A DNA stretch of 47,178 bases from Planctomycetota bacterium. GTDB taxonomy: Bacteria; Planctomycetota; Phycisphaerae; Sedimentisphaerales; Anaerobacaceae. The position numbers and the translations under genes were made by a program. The stretch covers positions 1 through 47,178 of the forward strand of contig JAUWIG010000027.1 in NCBI GenBank assembly GCA_030605475.1, read 5' to 3'. Of this stretch, positions 24,874 to 34,215 are shown one piece after another; the first letter of the stretch is position 1, and every line of letters starts with the position of its first letter. Under the pieces are notes generated by a model that was not told the DNA's origin, did no database searches, and saw only the letters and a list, made by a program, of their open reading frames with translations.

Positions 24874-25194
24874 ATGGTGGAGAAGAAACGTATAAAGATA
24901 AGGATGAAAAGTGTTATAGCCGGTGCAAAGCGGGGAAAACAGACACCTTTTTTCCTGAGCGACCTTGAGCTTGAGGAACTTGAAATCCCCAAGCGAATCT
25001 GGGGATTGCCGGACTTAGACCTGTGTGAGAAGCTGGTTCTGTCCCGAATACACAGCTTTGGGGAAAAGGGCGGTGAACCTACTAATGATGAGCTTGTAAA
25101 GTTCGTCCGGGCAAAGGTGTGGCAAATTATGCAAATACTGGCTAATCGCTCCAGTGTGCCATTTTTGTCTGGCGGTCGTTGGTTTTTATTATGA
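24874..25194 (+). CDS. Small protein with possible winged-helix fragment
   Basis: About 106 aa. The part LPDLDLCEKLVLSRIHSFGEKGGEPTNDELVKFV reads like the first helices of a replication-type winged-helix (HTH_36-like) domain, but the expected recognition helix is cut short and the tail NRSSVPFLSGGRWFLL does not fit. It may be a truncated gene. GGTGAGG lies directly before the ATG at 24874, and a GTG at 24868 is also possible. It is 42 bp after the TauE gene. Function is unknown. Confidence 0.4.
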   Translation: MVEKKRIKIRMKSVIAGAKRGKQTPFFLSDLELEELEIPKRIWGLPDLDLCEKLVLSRIHSFGEKGGEPTNDELVKFVRAKVWQIMQILANRSSVPFLSGGRWFLL

Positions 25195-25316
25195 CTTTTC
25201 ACCGGGGCTGCTTCGGTATCTTTATAAATGGCGGGAAAGTGGTGGTAAAGATTAAGAAAAACTTTGCAATTATGCTCAACATTGAATAATCTCTTGTTGG
25301 GCTTGACATTGGTTTA

Positions 25317-25330
25317 GTTCATGGTTCGTA
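25317..25330. repeat. Two-unit heptamer remnant, GTTCATA type
   Basis: GTTCATG and GTTCGTA stand in tandem in the gap before the AcuC-like gene. Two units alone are weak evidence. It is listed because they match the consensus of the larger arrays. Confidence 0.45.
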
Positions 25331-25384
25331 ATTTTTCTTCTTTGTGAAATCCGCGCGATTTGTGGCTAATCTAAAGGAGTAGCG

Positions 25385-26467
25385 TTGGCAACTAAAAAAG
25401 CTGTTTTTATCTATTCATCGCAGCTCGAAGAGTATCATTATCCGCCGGAGCATCCGTTTAATACAATCCGGGCCAAAAAGGTTCGAGAGACAGCAGAGGC
25501 AATGGGGCTTTTGAGAAGGGAGGCAGCACCTGAGCCCGCTGAGAGAGTTGTTCTAAAGAAGTTCCACTCAGCTCGCTACCTTCACGCCTTGAAAGCCGCC
25601 TCCGAAGGCAAATTTGATGCTGAAGCACTCAATATGGGAATAGGGACATCGGATTGTCCCGTCTTCAAGGGGTTATATGAGGGAGCGGCGTTGGCCTGCG
25701 GAGCTACACTCACCGCCGCGAAGCTGCTCCTCTCAGGCGACGCTGACGTGGCGTTCAATCCGTCTGGCGGGTTTCATCACGCAGGCCCCGAACGTGCCTC
25801 CGGCTTTTGCTATATCAATGACGTGGCACTTGCCTGCATAGTATTGGCTGAAGCCGGAAAAAGAGTTTTATATCTCGATGTGGATGTTCACCACGGTGAC
25901 GGCGTTGCGTACGCATTTTACGACCGCGCCGATGTGATGACAATATCATTTCACCAGAACCCAAGGACGCTATTCCCCGGGACAGGATTCGAAGACGAAA
26001 TCGGAACAGGCCAGGGAAAGGGGTATTGTATAAATGTCCCTCTTCCGATTGGAACCTACGACCAAGCTTATATGAAGGTATTTGAAGCTATAGCTTTGCC
26101 GCTAATTACCGTTTTTAGCCCCGACGTAATTGTTTTTGAGCTGGGCGCTGATGCCCTTGCGGGCGACCCTCTTGCGAATCTGCAATTGACTAATAATGTT
26201 TATGCCGATATCATCAATCATCTGATAAGTTTCGAAAAACCTATTCTTGCAACGGGCGGTGGGGGATATAATATCGACAATACCGTAAGGGCCTGGGTAC
26301 TTGCCTGGAGTCTTCTTGCAGGCGGCGATACTGAGCAGGAGCGGCAGGGCGGCCTAAGAGATAGAACGCTCGCTATAAGCAACCAGCAGCGTGATGCAGT
26401 GCTGCCTGCGATAGAGGCCGCAATAGAAGCGGTTGAAGCGAATGTCTTTTCCCTTCACGGCCTTTGA
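25385..26467 (+). CDS. acuC: AcuC-like histone-deacetylase-family protein
   Basis: A zinc-dependent deacetylase of 360 aa. The tandem active-site histidines are His131-His132 (GGFHHAG), the metal ligands Asp167 and His169 (DVDVHHGD) and Asp256 (ELGADAL), and the catalytic Tyr295 (GGGGYN). All are intact. In Bacillus the homolog AcuC reactivates acetyl-CoA synthetase by lysine deacetylation. Here the next gene is an ADP-forming acyl-CoA synthetase, which suggests a related pairing. The start is TTG at 25385, with AAAGGAG 5 bases upstream. Confidence 0.92.
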   Translation: MATKKAVFIYSSQLEEYHYPPEHPFNTIRAKKVRETAEAMGLLRREAAPEPAERVVLKKFHSARYLHALKAASEGKFDAEALNMGIGTSDCPVFKGLYEGAALACGATLTAAKLLLSGDADVAFNPSGGFHHAGPERASGFCYINDVALACIVLAEAGKRVLYLDVDVHHGDGVAYAFYDRADVMTISFHQNPRTLFPGTGFEDEIGTGQGKGYCINVPLPIGTYDQAYMKVFEAIALPLITVFSPDVIVFELGADALAGDPLANLQLTNNVYADIINHLISFEKPILATGGGGYNIDNTVRAWVLAWSLLAGGDTEQERQGGLRDRTLAISNQQRDAVLPAIEAAIEAVEANVFSLHGL

Positions 26468-26469
26468 AA

Positions 26470-26511
26470 TTGGCGTTTGGCGTATCCGGCATCCGTTATC
26501 ATTCATCCGGC
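26470..26511. repeat. Heptamer array, TTGGCGT / ATCCGGC type
   Basis: Six 7-nt units in phase: TTGGCGT, TTGGCGT, ATCCGGC, ATCCGTT, ATCATTC, ATCCGGC. It begins 2 bases after the acuC stop codon. Confidence 0.75.
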
Positions 26512-26527
26512 TGGGGAAAATTATCAT

Positions 26528-26557
26528 TTGACAAAACAACTTTTTGTAGGATATTGT
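26528..26557 (+). promoter_or_regulatory. Possible promoter of the acyl-CoA synthetase gene
   Basis: TTGACA at 26528-26533 is followed after 18 bp by TATTGT, a 4-of-6 match to the -10 box. It lies about 55 bp before the start codon. Confidence 0.4.
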
Positions 26558-26613
26558 TGATTTACTAAATATATGCTTTTACATAGCACAAATCCGTTCA
26601 TTGGGAGAATGCC

Positions 26614-28737
26614 ATGACAAAGAGCATTGAATCCATTATGAGTCCCAGGTCAATTGCGGTGGTTGGGGCGACCAATCGGCCTGGCAGTGTGGGTCTTGCT
26701 GTGTTTCACAATATCCTCAGTGCGGGGTTTGAAGGGGTTCTTTATCCGGTCAATCTCAAAGCAAAATCCGTCCAGAGTGTAAAGGCCTATCCCAGATTGT
26801 CGGACATTCCCGATGAAGTGGACTTAGCCGTTATTATTGTTCCTGCCGAAATTGTTTCAACTATATTGGAAGAAGCTGGCAAAAAGCAGGTCAAAGGAGC
26901 CATTGTTATTACTGCCGGATTTAGGGAGGTAGGTGGCCATGGAGTAGAGCTGGAGAATCGCCTCAAAGAAGTGACCGCGAAATACGGCATCCGCCTGGTG
27001 GGACCCAACTGCCTCGGAGTCATCAATAATAATGAGAAGGTCCGTATGAATGCCAGTTTCGCCACGAAGATGCCGAAAGCCGGAAACATCGCTTTCATTT
27101 CGCAGTCCGGAGCACTTTGTACTGCGGTGCTCGATTATGCAGAAGGTAGGAACATTGGGTTCTCCAAATTCATCAGCTTCGGGAACAAAGCCGATGTAAG
27201 TGAGATAGACCTGCTCCGTTATCTCAAAGATGACCCGGATACGGATGTGATTCTCATGTACCTGGAGGACATCACTAACGGTCGGGAGTTTCTTGAGACC
27301 GCAAGGGAAATTACATGGGAGGCCCGCAAACCTATGCTCGCCATCAAGTCCGGTCGTTCCGCTGAGGGTGCTCGTGCGGCCGCATCTCATACTGGTTCGC
27401 TGGCCGGCTCTGATAACGCCTATGATGCTATTTTTTACCAGAGCGGCATCCTCAGGGTGGAAAGCGTCAATCAGCTTTTCAACCGTGCCATTGCTTTTGC
27501 CAAACAGCCGATACCAAAGGGCAACCGCATCGCCATCGTCACAAATGCCGGAGGACCTGGCATTATGGCTACCGATGCCGCCATTCGGCACAACCTGAAA
27601 ATTGCCACTCTATCGGAAGAAACAAAACGGAAATTGAAACAGGAGCTTCCTCCAACTGCCAGTATCTCCAATCCCGTGGATGTGATTGGAGATGCCACCC
27701 ACGAGCGTTACGAGGCCGCCATTCGACACATCCTCATGGATGAAAACGTGGATGGTGGCATTGTAATCCTCAGCCCTCAGGCGATGACCGACATTCTGGA
27801 GACGGCAGAGATAGTCCCACACGTGGCAAAGGATGTTGACAAACCGGTTCTCTGCTCATTTATGGGTATCGTGGATGTCTCCGAGGGCATCCAATATCTG
27901 GAAAAACACGGCATCCCCAACTACGCTTTTCCTGAGGCAGCAGTCAGGTCGATGGCGGCCATGGCCTTTTATGGAAACTTGCTTAGTCTCGATAAGAGAC
28001 AAGTGCTGAGAGTGGCTGCGGACCGCGACACTGCCGCTGCGGTCATAAAGAAGAAGCTTGCTGGCAAGGACAGCTATTACATGTCTGAGAAAGAGGCAAA
28101 CGAAATTCTTCAGTGTTACGGTTTCCCGATTTTAAGGAGTGTTCTGCTCAAAGATTCATCTGATGTGGATAAAGCGTCGGAGGAGATTGTTTTTCCGGCG
28201 GCCATGAAGATTTGCTCTGGGGACATTATGCACAAATTTGAAGCAGGAGGTGTTCGGCTGAAAATCAAGACGAAACAGGAGGCGCGAGAGGCCTTTGAAG
28301 ATATCATTGAGAGTGCAAAAAACTTTAAGCCTTCAGCAAAAATCGATGGTGTCATCATGGAAAGAATGGCCAATCGCGGAGTGGAGGTCATCCTCGGCGC
28401 CGTCAGGGACCCTGACTTTGGGCCAATGTGTATGTTTGGTCTTGGCGGGACATTTGTTGAGGCCATGAAGGACGTGACCTTCCGGCTGGCTCCTATGTGG
28501 GAAATCAGTGCAGAGATTATGATACGAACTATCAAGGCATACAGCATTCTCAAGGGAGTTCGTGGAGCACCTCCTTGCGACGTTGATGCCATCAAAGATT
28601 GCATTATTCGCCTCTCTCAGATGCTCACTGAACACCCCCAGATTGCCGAGCTGGATATTAATCCCCTTATTGTCTATCCCGAAGGAGAAGGGTGCGTGGT
28701 GGCCGACAGCAGGATTCTTCTGGAAAGTCCAGCGTGA
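26614..28737 (+). CDS. ADP-forming acetate/acyl-CoA ligase, fused alpha-beta
   Basis: This enzyme interconverts acyl-CoA, ADP and phosphate with acid, CoA and ATP, saving energy during fermentation. The order is CoA-binding domain (SIAVVGATNRPGSVG), two succinyl-CoA-ligase-like domains, the phosphohistidine His259 in ASHTGSLAGSD, and an ATP-grasp domain (about 480-700, with SEKEANEILQCYG and AELDINPLIVYPEG). The 707 aa match the fused form. GGGAG precedes the ATG by 7 bases. It lies 146 bp after acuC in the same direction. Acetate as substrate is likely but not provable. Confidence 0.93.
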   Translation: MTKSIESIMSPRSIAVVGATNRPGSVGLAVFHNILSAGFEGVLYPVNLKAKSVQSVKAYPRLSDIPDEVDLAVIIVPAEIVSTILEEAGKKQVKGAIVITAGFREVGGHGVELENRLKEVTAKYGIRLVGPNCLGVINNNEKVRMNASFATKMPKAGNIAFISQSGALCTAVLDYAEGRNIGFSKFISFGNKADVSEIDLLRYLKDDPDTDVILMYLEDITNGREFLETAREITWEARKPMLAIKSGRSAEGARAAASHTGSLAGSDNAYDAIFYQSGILRVESVNQLFNRAIAFAKQPIPKGNRIAIVTNAGGPGIMATDAAIRHNLKIATLSEETKRKLKQELPPTASISNPVDVIGDATHERYEAAIRHILMDENVDGGIVILSPQAMTDILETAEIVPHVAKDVDKPVLCSFMGIVDVSEGIQYLEKHGIPNYAFPEAAVRSMAAMAFYGNLLSLDKRQVLRVAADRDTAAAVIKKKLAGKDSYYMSEKEANEILQCYGFPILRSVLLKDSSDVDKASEEIVFPAAMKICSGDIMHKFEAGGVRLKIKTKQEAREAFEDIIESAKNFKPSAKIDGVIMERMANRGVEVILGAVRDPDFGPMCMFGLGGTFVEAMKDVTFRLAPMWEISAEIMIRTIKAYSILKGVRGAPPCDVDAIKDCIIRLSQMLTEHPQIAELDINPLIVYPEGEGCVVADSRILLESPA

Positions 28738-28801
28738 CCTCCCCACGATTCATTTGCAAAACCTGTGTTTTCCAAATGGTAAGGGCGTAAGCAACTCTAA
28801 A

Positions 28802-28875
<74 letters not shown>

Positions 28876-29004
28876 AACTACATTTGTGCTTAATCTTACA
28901 ACCAATACCCGCTCATTGCAAGGAAATTAAGGCCAAGTCCTGTTGAGCCTGCGGAAGAAACTTACTTGTCATACCACTTCTGTTATGAAATAATGGACCG
29001 CCGT

Positions 29005-30423
29005 ATGAAAACCCAACTGAAAAAATTACTGGTTGCGGTAGTACTTAGCGTTTTCCTTGTCAGCGCCGCTTCGGCGGATTTGGCGAAGCGAATTGACGGT
29101 ATCATCAGGCAATCTTCCCAGAAGAAGGTTCGGTTTTCCGTTCATATTGTAAAGGCCGATTCCGGCGAGACTGTGTACAGGCATAATGCAACCAGGGCGA
29201 TGGTGCCGGCTTCAAATATGAAAGTAACCATCACTGCAGCGGCACTGAAATATTTAGGACCGGATTACGAATATAAAACCCAGGTTGGGCTTTGTGGTGA
29301 TACGCTGGCAGTGATAGGAAGCGGTGACCCGTTATTGGGTGATAAAGTTACGGACGCTAAATATGGCAGAAGGGCCGGCTGGGTATTTAAAAATATAGCA
29401 GCAGCTCTGAAGCAGAACGGACAAACGTGCATCAGGGATATTATCGTCGATAGCAGTGTATTTGATGACGAGCGGGTCCATCCGAATTGGCCGAAGAAGG
29501 AGTTGAATCGGTGGTACGCCTGCGAAGTGAGCGGATTGAATTATAACGCCAACTGTGTTGAGGTTATCGCAGAGAATGTCGGCGGCAAAGTGACCGTCAC
29601 TGCCGACCCACATACCAGTTTCGTGAAGGTCATCAATAAGGTCATACCAATATCAAAGGGCAATAGTATTGTAGGGTCTTATCGTCGTCCGGAGCCTAAT
29701 GTCCCTCCTTATAAAATTGTCGTTCACGGCAAATGTAAAGGCAGGGCAGAGCCGTTTGCCGTCGCGATTGAAAGGCCTGCCGCGTTTTTCGGGTTCCTAT
29801 TAGCGGAGAATTTGGCCAAGGCAGGGATAAGGACAGAAGGGCAATTCATAGAAAAAGCAGTGGGGCGGGATTGCAACTTCAAGCTGCTTGCCGAATACAA
29901 TACGCCGATAGCGGATTGTTTGGCGAGGTGTAATAAGGACAGCTTGCAGTTAGCGGCGGAGGCATTGCTTAAAACTATTGCCCTCACTAACAAGCCGGGC
30001 AGCAAAAACGGCAGTTGGGCGGAAGGTCGGGAAGTAATTCATAAATATTTGCTGGAGCTTGGCGTCGGAGAAAAAGAATTTTATATCGATGACGGCAGCG
30101 GCCTGAGCAAAGAAAATAAACTCAGTGCGAATGCTGTAACTAAAGTATTATTGGATGCCTACAAGAGCAGGTATTGGCGGCTTTACAAGGATTCGCTCGC
30201 GGCAGGGGGGGTAGATGGGACAATTCGCAAATATTTCAGAGACCAAAAGTACAAAGGCAAAGTCCTCGGCAAAACCGGATATGTTGCCGGTGCCAAGTCG
30301 TTTTCAGGCCTTTGCTGTACTATAAAGGGTGATTTTATTTTTTCCATTCTGGCCAACAACGCTAATAGTCAGACACGCAAAGCAATCAATGACATCGCAA
30401 AAGCAATTGTTGACAGTGAATAG
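29005..30423 (+). CDS. dacB: D-alanyl-D-alanine carboxypeptidase/endopeptidase (PBP4, S13)
   Basis: A periplasmic peptidoglycan hydrolase. The signal peptide is MKTQLKKLLVAVVLSVFLVSAASA. The catalytic SxxK is SNMK (Ser70, Lys73 from this start). The second motif region is DGSGLSKENKLS and the third is GKTGYVAGAKS. About 472 aa agrees with class C type 4 low-mass PBPs. Upstream starts at 28966 (TTG) and 28993 (ATG) exist, but the signal peptide fits best from 29005. No good ribosome site is seen for any of them. A G7 run lies at 30205-30211. Confidence 0.92.
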   Translation: MKTQLKKLLVAVVLSVFLVSAASADLAKRIDGIIRQSSQKKVRFSVHIVKADSGETVYRHNATRAMVPASNMKVTITAAALKYLGPDYEYKTQVGLCGDTLAVIGSGDPLLGDKVTDAKYGRRAGWVFKNIAAALKQNGQTCIRDIIVDSSVFDDERVHPNWPKKELNRWYACEVSGLNYNANCVEVIAENVGGKVTVTADPHTSFVKVINKVIPISKGNSIVGSYRRPEPNVPPYKIVVHGKCKGRAEPFAVAIERPAAFFGFLLAENLAKAGIRTEGQFIEKAVGRDCNFKLLAEYNTPIADCLARCNKDSLQLAAEALLKTIALTNKPGSKNGSWAEGREVIHKYLLELGVGEKEFYIDDGSGLSKENKLSANAVTKVLLDAYKSRYWRLYKDSLAAGGVDGTIRKYFRDQKYKGKVLGKTGYVAGAKSFSGLCCTIKGDFIFSILANNANSQTRKAINDIAKAIVDSE

Positions 30424-30467
30424 TGAATGACGAGCACAAAACCATAAGAGCATAATAACACAAGGGA

Positions 30468-30496
30468 ACTTATGACTTGTACACTTACGACTTATG
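30468..30496. repeat. Heptamer array, ACTTATG type
   Basis: Units ACTTATG, ACTTGTA, ACTTACG, ACTTATG, with one extra base between the second and third. It lies in the 212-bp gap after dacB. Confidence 0.7.
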
Positions 30497-30635
30497 CACT
30501 AACTTGATTTTGGTTTGACGGAAATTGCAGTTTTGGGTACCATACAGTTTCAGTACAAATGCTTCCGACTTCGCAAAGCCCGAAAACATTATGCTAAGTC
30601 ACCACAGCAAAAGCATTTAATCAAAGGAGATACAG

Positions 30636-31290
30636 GTGAGAGGGGATAAGTTAGTAATACATGAGGGGCATGTCAAGGCTGCACGGCAGATACTGGACCT
30701 GCTCCTTCCAAAAATTATGGAAATCGAGAACGAGTTTATTATTACTATCGGAGGTGAATCAGGTAGCGGCAAGTCTGAAATTGCTGAGTCTCTTTCTAAG
30801 TTGCTCTCTGAAAAGGACATAAAAAGCATCATTTTTCAACAGGATGATTATTTCGTGTATCCACCCAAAACGAATGCCCGGATGCGCCGGAAAAATATCA
30901 ATTGGGTTGGACTTTCTGAGGTCAAACTCGCGCTGCTTGACAAAAACCTTAAGAGCATTATGGAAGGGAAAAAGTGAAGTTGAGAAACCATTGGTAATTT
31001 TTGATGAGGATAGAATTTCCAAAGAAATAGTTAAGGTCGAAGGAATTAAGGTGGTCATCGTTGATGGAACTTATACAACCATTCTAAAAAATGCTCATCA
31101 GCATATTTTCATTGATAGAATTCATATCGATACGCAGGAATTACGCAGGCAAAGAGCAAGAGAAGAACAGGATGAGTTTCTCGAAAAGATACTTAAAATC
31201 GAGCATAGAATTATATCATCACATAAGCCCAACGCTGATGTTATTGTAACCAAAGAGTATGAAGTAAGACAGGTGCGAAAAAGTGAATAA
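30636..31290 (+). pseudogene. Uridine-kinase-like P-loop gene, split by a +1 frameshift
   Basis: The first frame (30636-30977) has the Walker A motif GGESGSGKSE and FQQDDYFVYPP, typical of uridine kinase / phosphoribulokinase relatives. It stops at TGA after an A5 run (GGGAAAAAGTGA, near 30968-30979). The next frame continues with VIFDEDRIS, VVIVDGTYTT, DRIHIDTQELRRQRAREEQ, completing the kinase fold to about 218 aa. Removing one A from the run restores one frame. This may be a sequencing error, a true null or slippage. The GTG start at 30636 has AAAGGAG 6 bases upstream. The end overlaps the glycosyltransferase start by 8 bases, so the genes are coupled. Confidence 0.8.
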
Positions 31291-32557
31291 ACGAAAGGAT
31301 AGCGGAATTAATAATATTTGCATGCTTAGTGCACATGGGTATTTTGACCCTGTTCCGCAGCTTGGAAGAACAGACACGGGTGGACAGGTTGTCTATGTAC
31401 TTCAATTAGCAAAGGCACTTTCAAAGCAAAATATTAGCGTTGACATTTATACCCGATGGTTTGACCAATCCAGGAAGCAGATTGACCCTGTCCCTGATTA
31501 TCCTGACGTAAGGGTAATCCGAATACCGGCTGGTCATTGGGAATTCATCCCGAAAGAGGAAATATACGAAGTCCTGCCGGAACTGGCAGACAATATGATA
31601 GAGTTCATCGGAGGAAATAAACTTCAATATGACCTTTTTCATGGTCATTACGTCGATGCTGGAATTGTTACTATTGATGTGGCAAGAGCATTTGATAAGC
31701 CTGCTTTCTTCACAGCACACTCCCTGGGGGCATGGAAACGCGAACAGATGAGCGAAAATCCGGAAGAAATGGAGAAAAAATATAACTTTAACCATAGAAT
31801 CAGAGAGGAGCTTCGAATCTTCAAGTCGGTAAATGCTCAAACATTGACAACCGAAGTTCAGAAAGAAAAATTAGAACATCTGTATGAATTTATATCGGAT
31901 AATATAGTTGTTATTCCGCCCGGTGTGGATGTTTACACTTATCGCCCGCTCGATAATGATGAGAAAAAGATAGAAACCGACCTTCCGGACAGATACATTT
32001 TTTGCTTGAGCAGGATTGATTCCAATAAGGGCCATGACCTTTTGCTTAACGCTTTTGACATTGTGAGAAAAGAGATTCCGGACATTTGCCTTGTTATCGG
32101 CGGCGGGTCACCTAAACCCTTCCAGAGAGAACTTGAAGTCATAGCTAATATGAAGAGTATAATAGACAAGAGAAAAATGCATGATAAGGTTCGCATAGTC
32201 GGTTATGTGCCGGATGAGCTGCTTGTTCCTTACTATCAGCAGGCAGAATTGTTTGTGTTGCCGTCAATTTACGAGCCTTTTGGCATGACCGCGTTGGAAG
32301 CTATGGCTTGTGGCAGGCCGGTTATTGCTTCAAAATTTGGAGGAATTAAAAATGCTATCTTTTCCGGTGAAAATGGGGTGTTGGTTGACTCTTCTAATCC
32401 GCAGGAATTTGCCGGTGCGATGATTAAACTTTTGACAGATAAAAAGCTAAGTGAAAGTATGGCAAAACAGGGGCATAAGACCATTCATAAATACTTCAGC
32501 TGGGAAACTATTGCCGAGAGGTATATCGCATTTTATAGCAGGTTTATGAATGTGTAG
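31283..32557 (+). CDS. GT4 glycosyltransferase, sucrose-/mannosylfructose-phosphate synthase-like
   Basis: The opening ICMLSAHGYFDPVPQLGRTDTGGQ is typical of sucrose-phosphate synthase and mannosylfructose-phosphate synthase, as are YDLFHGHYVDAG and TAHSLGAWKREQM. The GT-B C-terminal half has FCLSRIDSNKGHDLLL and the donor-binding EPFGMTALEAMACGRPVIAS with its Glu pair. At 424 aa it is a minimal synthase without the phosphatase domain. It probably makes a sugar-phosphate disaccharide from a nucleotide sugar. The start is GTG at 31283, overlapping the kinase-like gene. Confidence 0.85.
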   Translation: MNKRKDSGINNICMLSAHGYFDPVPQLGRTDTGGQVVYVLQLAKALSKQNISVDIYTRWFDQSRKQIDPVPDYPDVRVIRIPAGHWEFIPKEEIYEVLPELADNMIEFIGGNKLQYDLFHGHYVDAGIVTIDVARAFDKPAFFTAHSLGAWKREQMSENPEEMEKKYNFNHRIREELRIFKSVNAQTLTTEVQKEKLEHLYEFISDNIVVIPPGVDVYTYRPLDNDEKKIETDLPDRYIFCLSRIDSNKGHDLLLNAFDIVRKEIPDICLVIGGGSPKPFQRELEVIANMKSIIDKRKMHDKVRIVGYVPDELLVPYYQQAELFVLPSIYEPFGMTALEAMACGRPVIASKFGGIKNAIFSGENGVLVDSSNPQEFAGAMIKLLTDKKLSESMAKQGHKTIHKYFSWETIAERYIAFYSRFMNV

Positions 32558-32644
32558 ATATAGAAGAAATTTCGCATAACAGCGCGCAAAAGGGGCAGAG
32601 TGATAATTGATTATTTTTTGAGATTGCCGTGTCAGGATACCATA

Positions 32645-34177
32645 TTAACGTCTGAAGTACACTATGGGGTGAGTATCGTAGGTTTTTCTTTCCCATTTTT
32701 CGCGATTGGGTTGAACGGCTGTTTGGAAGAGCGGTTCTTCGAGAAATTCGAATTCCAGGCCAAGTATCACCGCCGAAGGCGGGGACTCTTCAAGCAATGC
32801 TCCGAGTGTCTCCGGGCCTGCGGTGCGCGTGATGTCGCGGTCGGAAGGGGACAGGTAATCGGCGATTCGATAAGCGAATGGGCCGGCGGAAAACTCAGTA
32901 TAAATGTTACAGCCACCCTCGAGGGCGAAAAGCGGAGCTAAGGTTAGTATCAGTTTTGGGCTTTTAGTTTTTTCGCCAATTCTTTCTGAAATCCTATGCA
33001 GGCCAATAGGGACCCAGCTTTGCGGGTAAAAGAGCTTCGGGACCCTCCGCACCACTACAGGCAAAGAAACGACCGCCCCGAATACGCAGGTGGCTAATAA
33101 GACAGCAGCTATTTTGAAGTGCTTATCGCCGGCAAGCTTTTTTAAGTGCAGAAGGGGTAAGGCCAAACTGGTTGCTATAAAGGGGACCGGTGCCGCAAGA
33201 TATTGGCTCCACATTGTCGGAGGTATAAAAGCGATTATAAAAAATGTTATGGGTAGCAGCAGAGCAAGTAATAGGTTCCTCTTCTCTGGTGTGCTCAATT
33301 TGTGACGTTGCCGCACAACCGTTACACAAAGGTAAATTGCTATTATGATAAGCAGAATATAACCCGGCATTGTTATGGAGCTTAATGTCAGATGGAATTT
33401 GTTATGAGCCATACCTATTTTGTACAGTAGTGCACTGTTGAGTCTTGGTATCCGGAACAGGTTTATAAAAAATGCCCGCGGCGCGAGCGTTATTGTCCAG
33501 ACAGGCCAAATCAAAAGGAGAGCTGTCGCAATCAAAAATGGTGAAATGGTCTTAAATCTTTGTTTTATTGACTCGGCAAATTGGCTCAGCAGCATCACGA
33601 AAAACAGCAGATGCACTAACACCGTGGTTATACGCATGCACGTTGCAAATGTCAGCAGGGCACCGATGGCGGCAATTCGCCAGTATTTTGATTTTCGCTT
33701 AAAATCGGTAGATACGAACAACCAGTAGGACAGCACAACGCAAAGTATCACGACATCGTGATTCCACGCAAAGCCGTTGGCGTAATCGACAAGAGGATTG
33801 AATACGCACAGGACAGCGCCTGCCAGGCCGAAAAGCATCCCGGAAATTGCAAAAGACTTAAAGATGTGCCGATATATACCGACAATGCACACAGCTATGA
33901 GGATATCGCATAGACTTGAGAGGATTCTGACTGTAAGCAGGTAGTGGGTTGTGTTCAAGGCCTTAAACAAAGCCGCACAAAGCAAAGGGTGATATGGCAT
34001 TTGGGACACGTAGGAAAAATCCCTGTAAATCATCTTGCCCTGTGCCAGCAAGACGGCACCGGTGCAGTACATTTGTTCATCGCGGCCAATGGGTTTGGTC
34101 ATACTATTTGCGAAGATTGCAAGCGAAACAGCTGCGAGTACCAGGAAAGCGAAGGCATTAGTGATTTTCCGTAGCAT
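32645..34177 (-). CDS. GT39-like polyprenyl-linked glycosyltransferase, membrane protein
   Basis: About 510 aa with roughly 12 hydrophobic helices. Near the N-terminus TKPIGRDEQMYC, followed by LAQGKMIYRDF, resembles the first periplasmic loop of ArnT/PMT-type (GT-C) enzymes, where the Asp-Glu is catalytic. The C-terminal soluble part ends with ILGLEFEFLEEPLFQ. It probably transfers sugars from a lipid carrier to an envelope acceptor. The ATG at 34177 is preferred to the TTG at 34189. No ribosome site is clear. It is convergent with the GT4 gene. Confidence 0.72.
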   Translation of the reverse strand: MLRKITNAFAFLVLAAVSLAIFANSMTKPIGRDEQMYCTGAVLLAQGKMIYRDFSYVSQMPYHPLLCAALFKALNTTHYLLTVRILSSLCDILIAVCIVGIYRHIFKSFAISGMLFGLAGAVLCVFNPLVDYANGFAWNHDVVILCVVLSYWLFVSTDFKRKSKYWRIAAIGALLTFATCMRITTVLVHLLFFVMLLSQFAESIKQRFKTISPFLIATALLLIWPVWTITLAPRAFFINLFRIPRLNSALLYKIGMAHNKFHLTLSSITMPGYILLIIIAIYLCVTVVRQRHKLSTPEKRNLLLALLLPITFFIIAFIPPTMWSQYLAAPVPFIATSLALPLLHLKKLAGDKHFKIAAVLLATCVFGAVVSLPVVVRRVPKLFYPQSWVPIGLHRISERIGEKTKSPKLILTLAPLFALEGGCNIYTEFSAGPFAYRIADYLSPSDRDITRTAGPETLGALLEESPPSAVILGLEFEFLEEPLFQTAVQPNREKWERKTYDTHPIVYFRR

Positions 34178-34215
34178 ATAATTATTCAATTTCAGAGTTA
34201 TACTTCCCGATTAAG

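Noticed and set aside
30960..31000. Programmed +1 frameshift in the kinase-like gene
   Set aside because: There is no known slippery signal or stimulatory structure, and a one-base indel in an A run is simpler. It is kept only as an open alternative.
32600..32941. Open frame of 113 codons on the plus strand
   Set aside because: It lies antisense within the GT39-like gene and shows no protein features.
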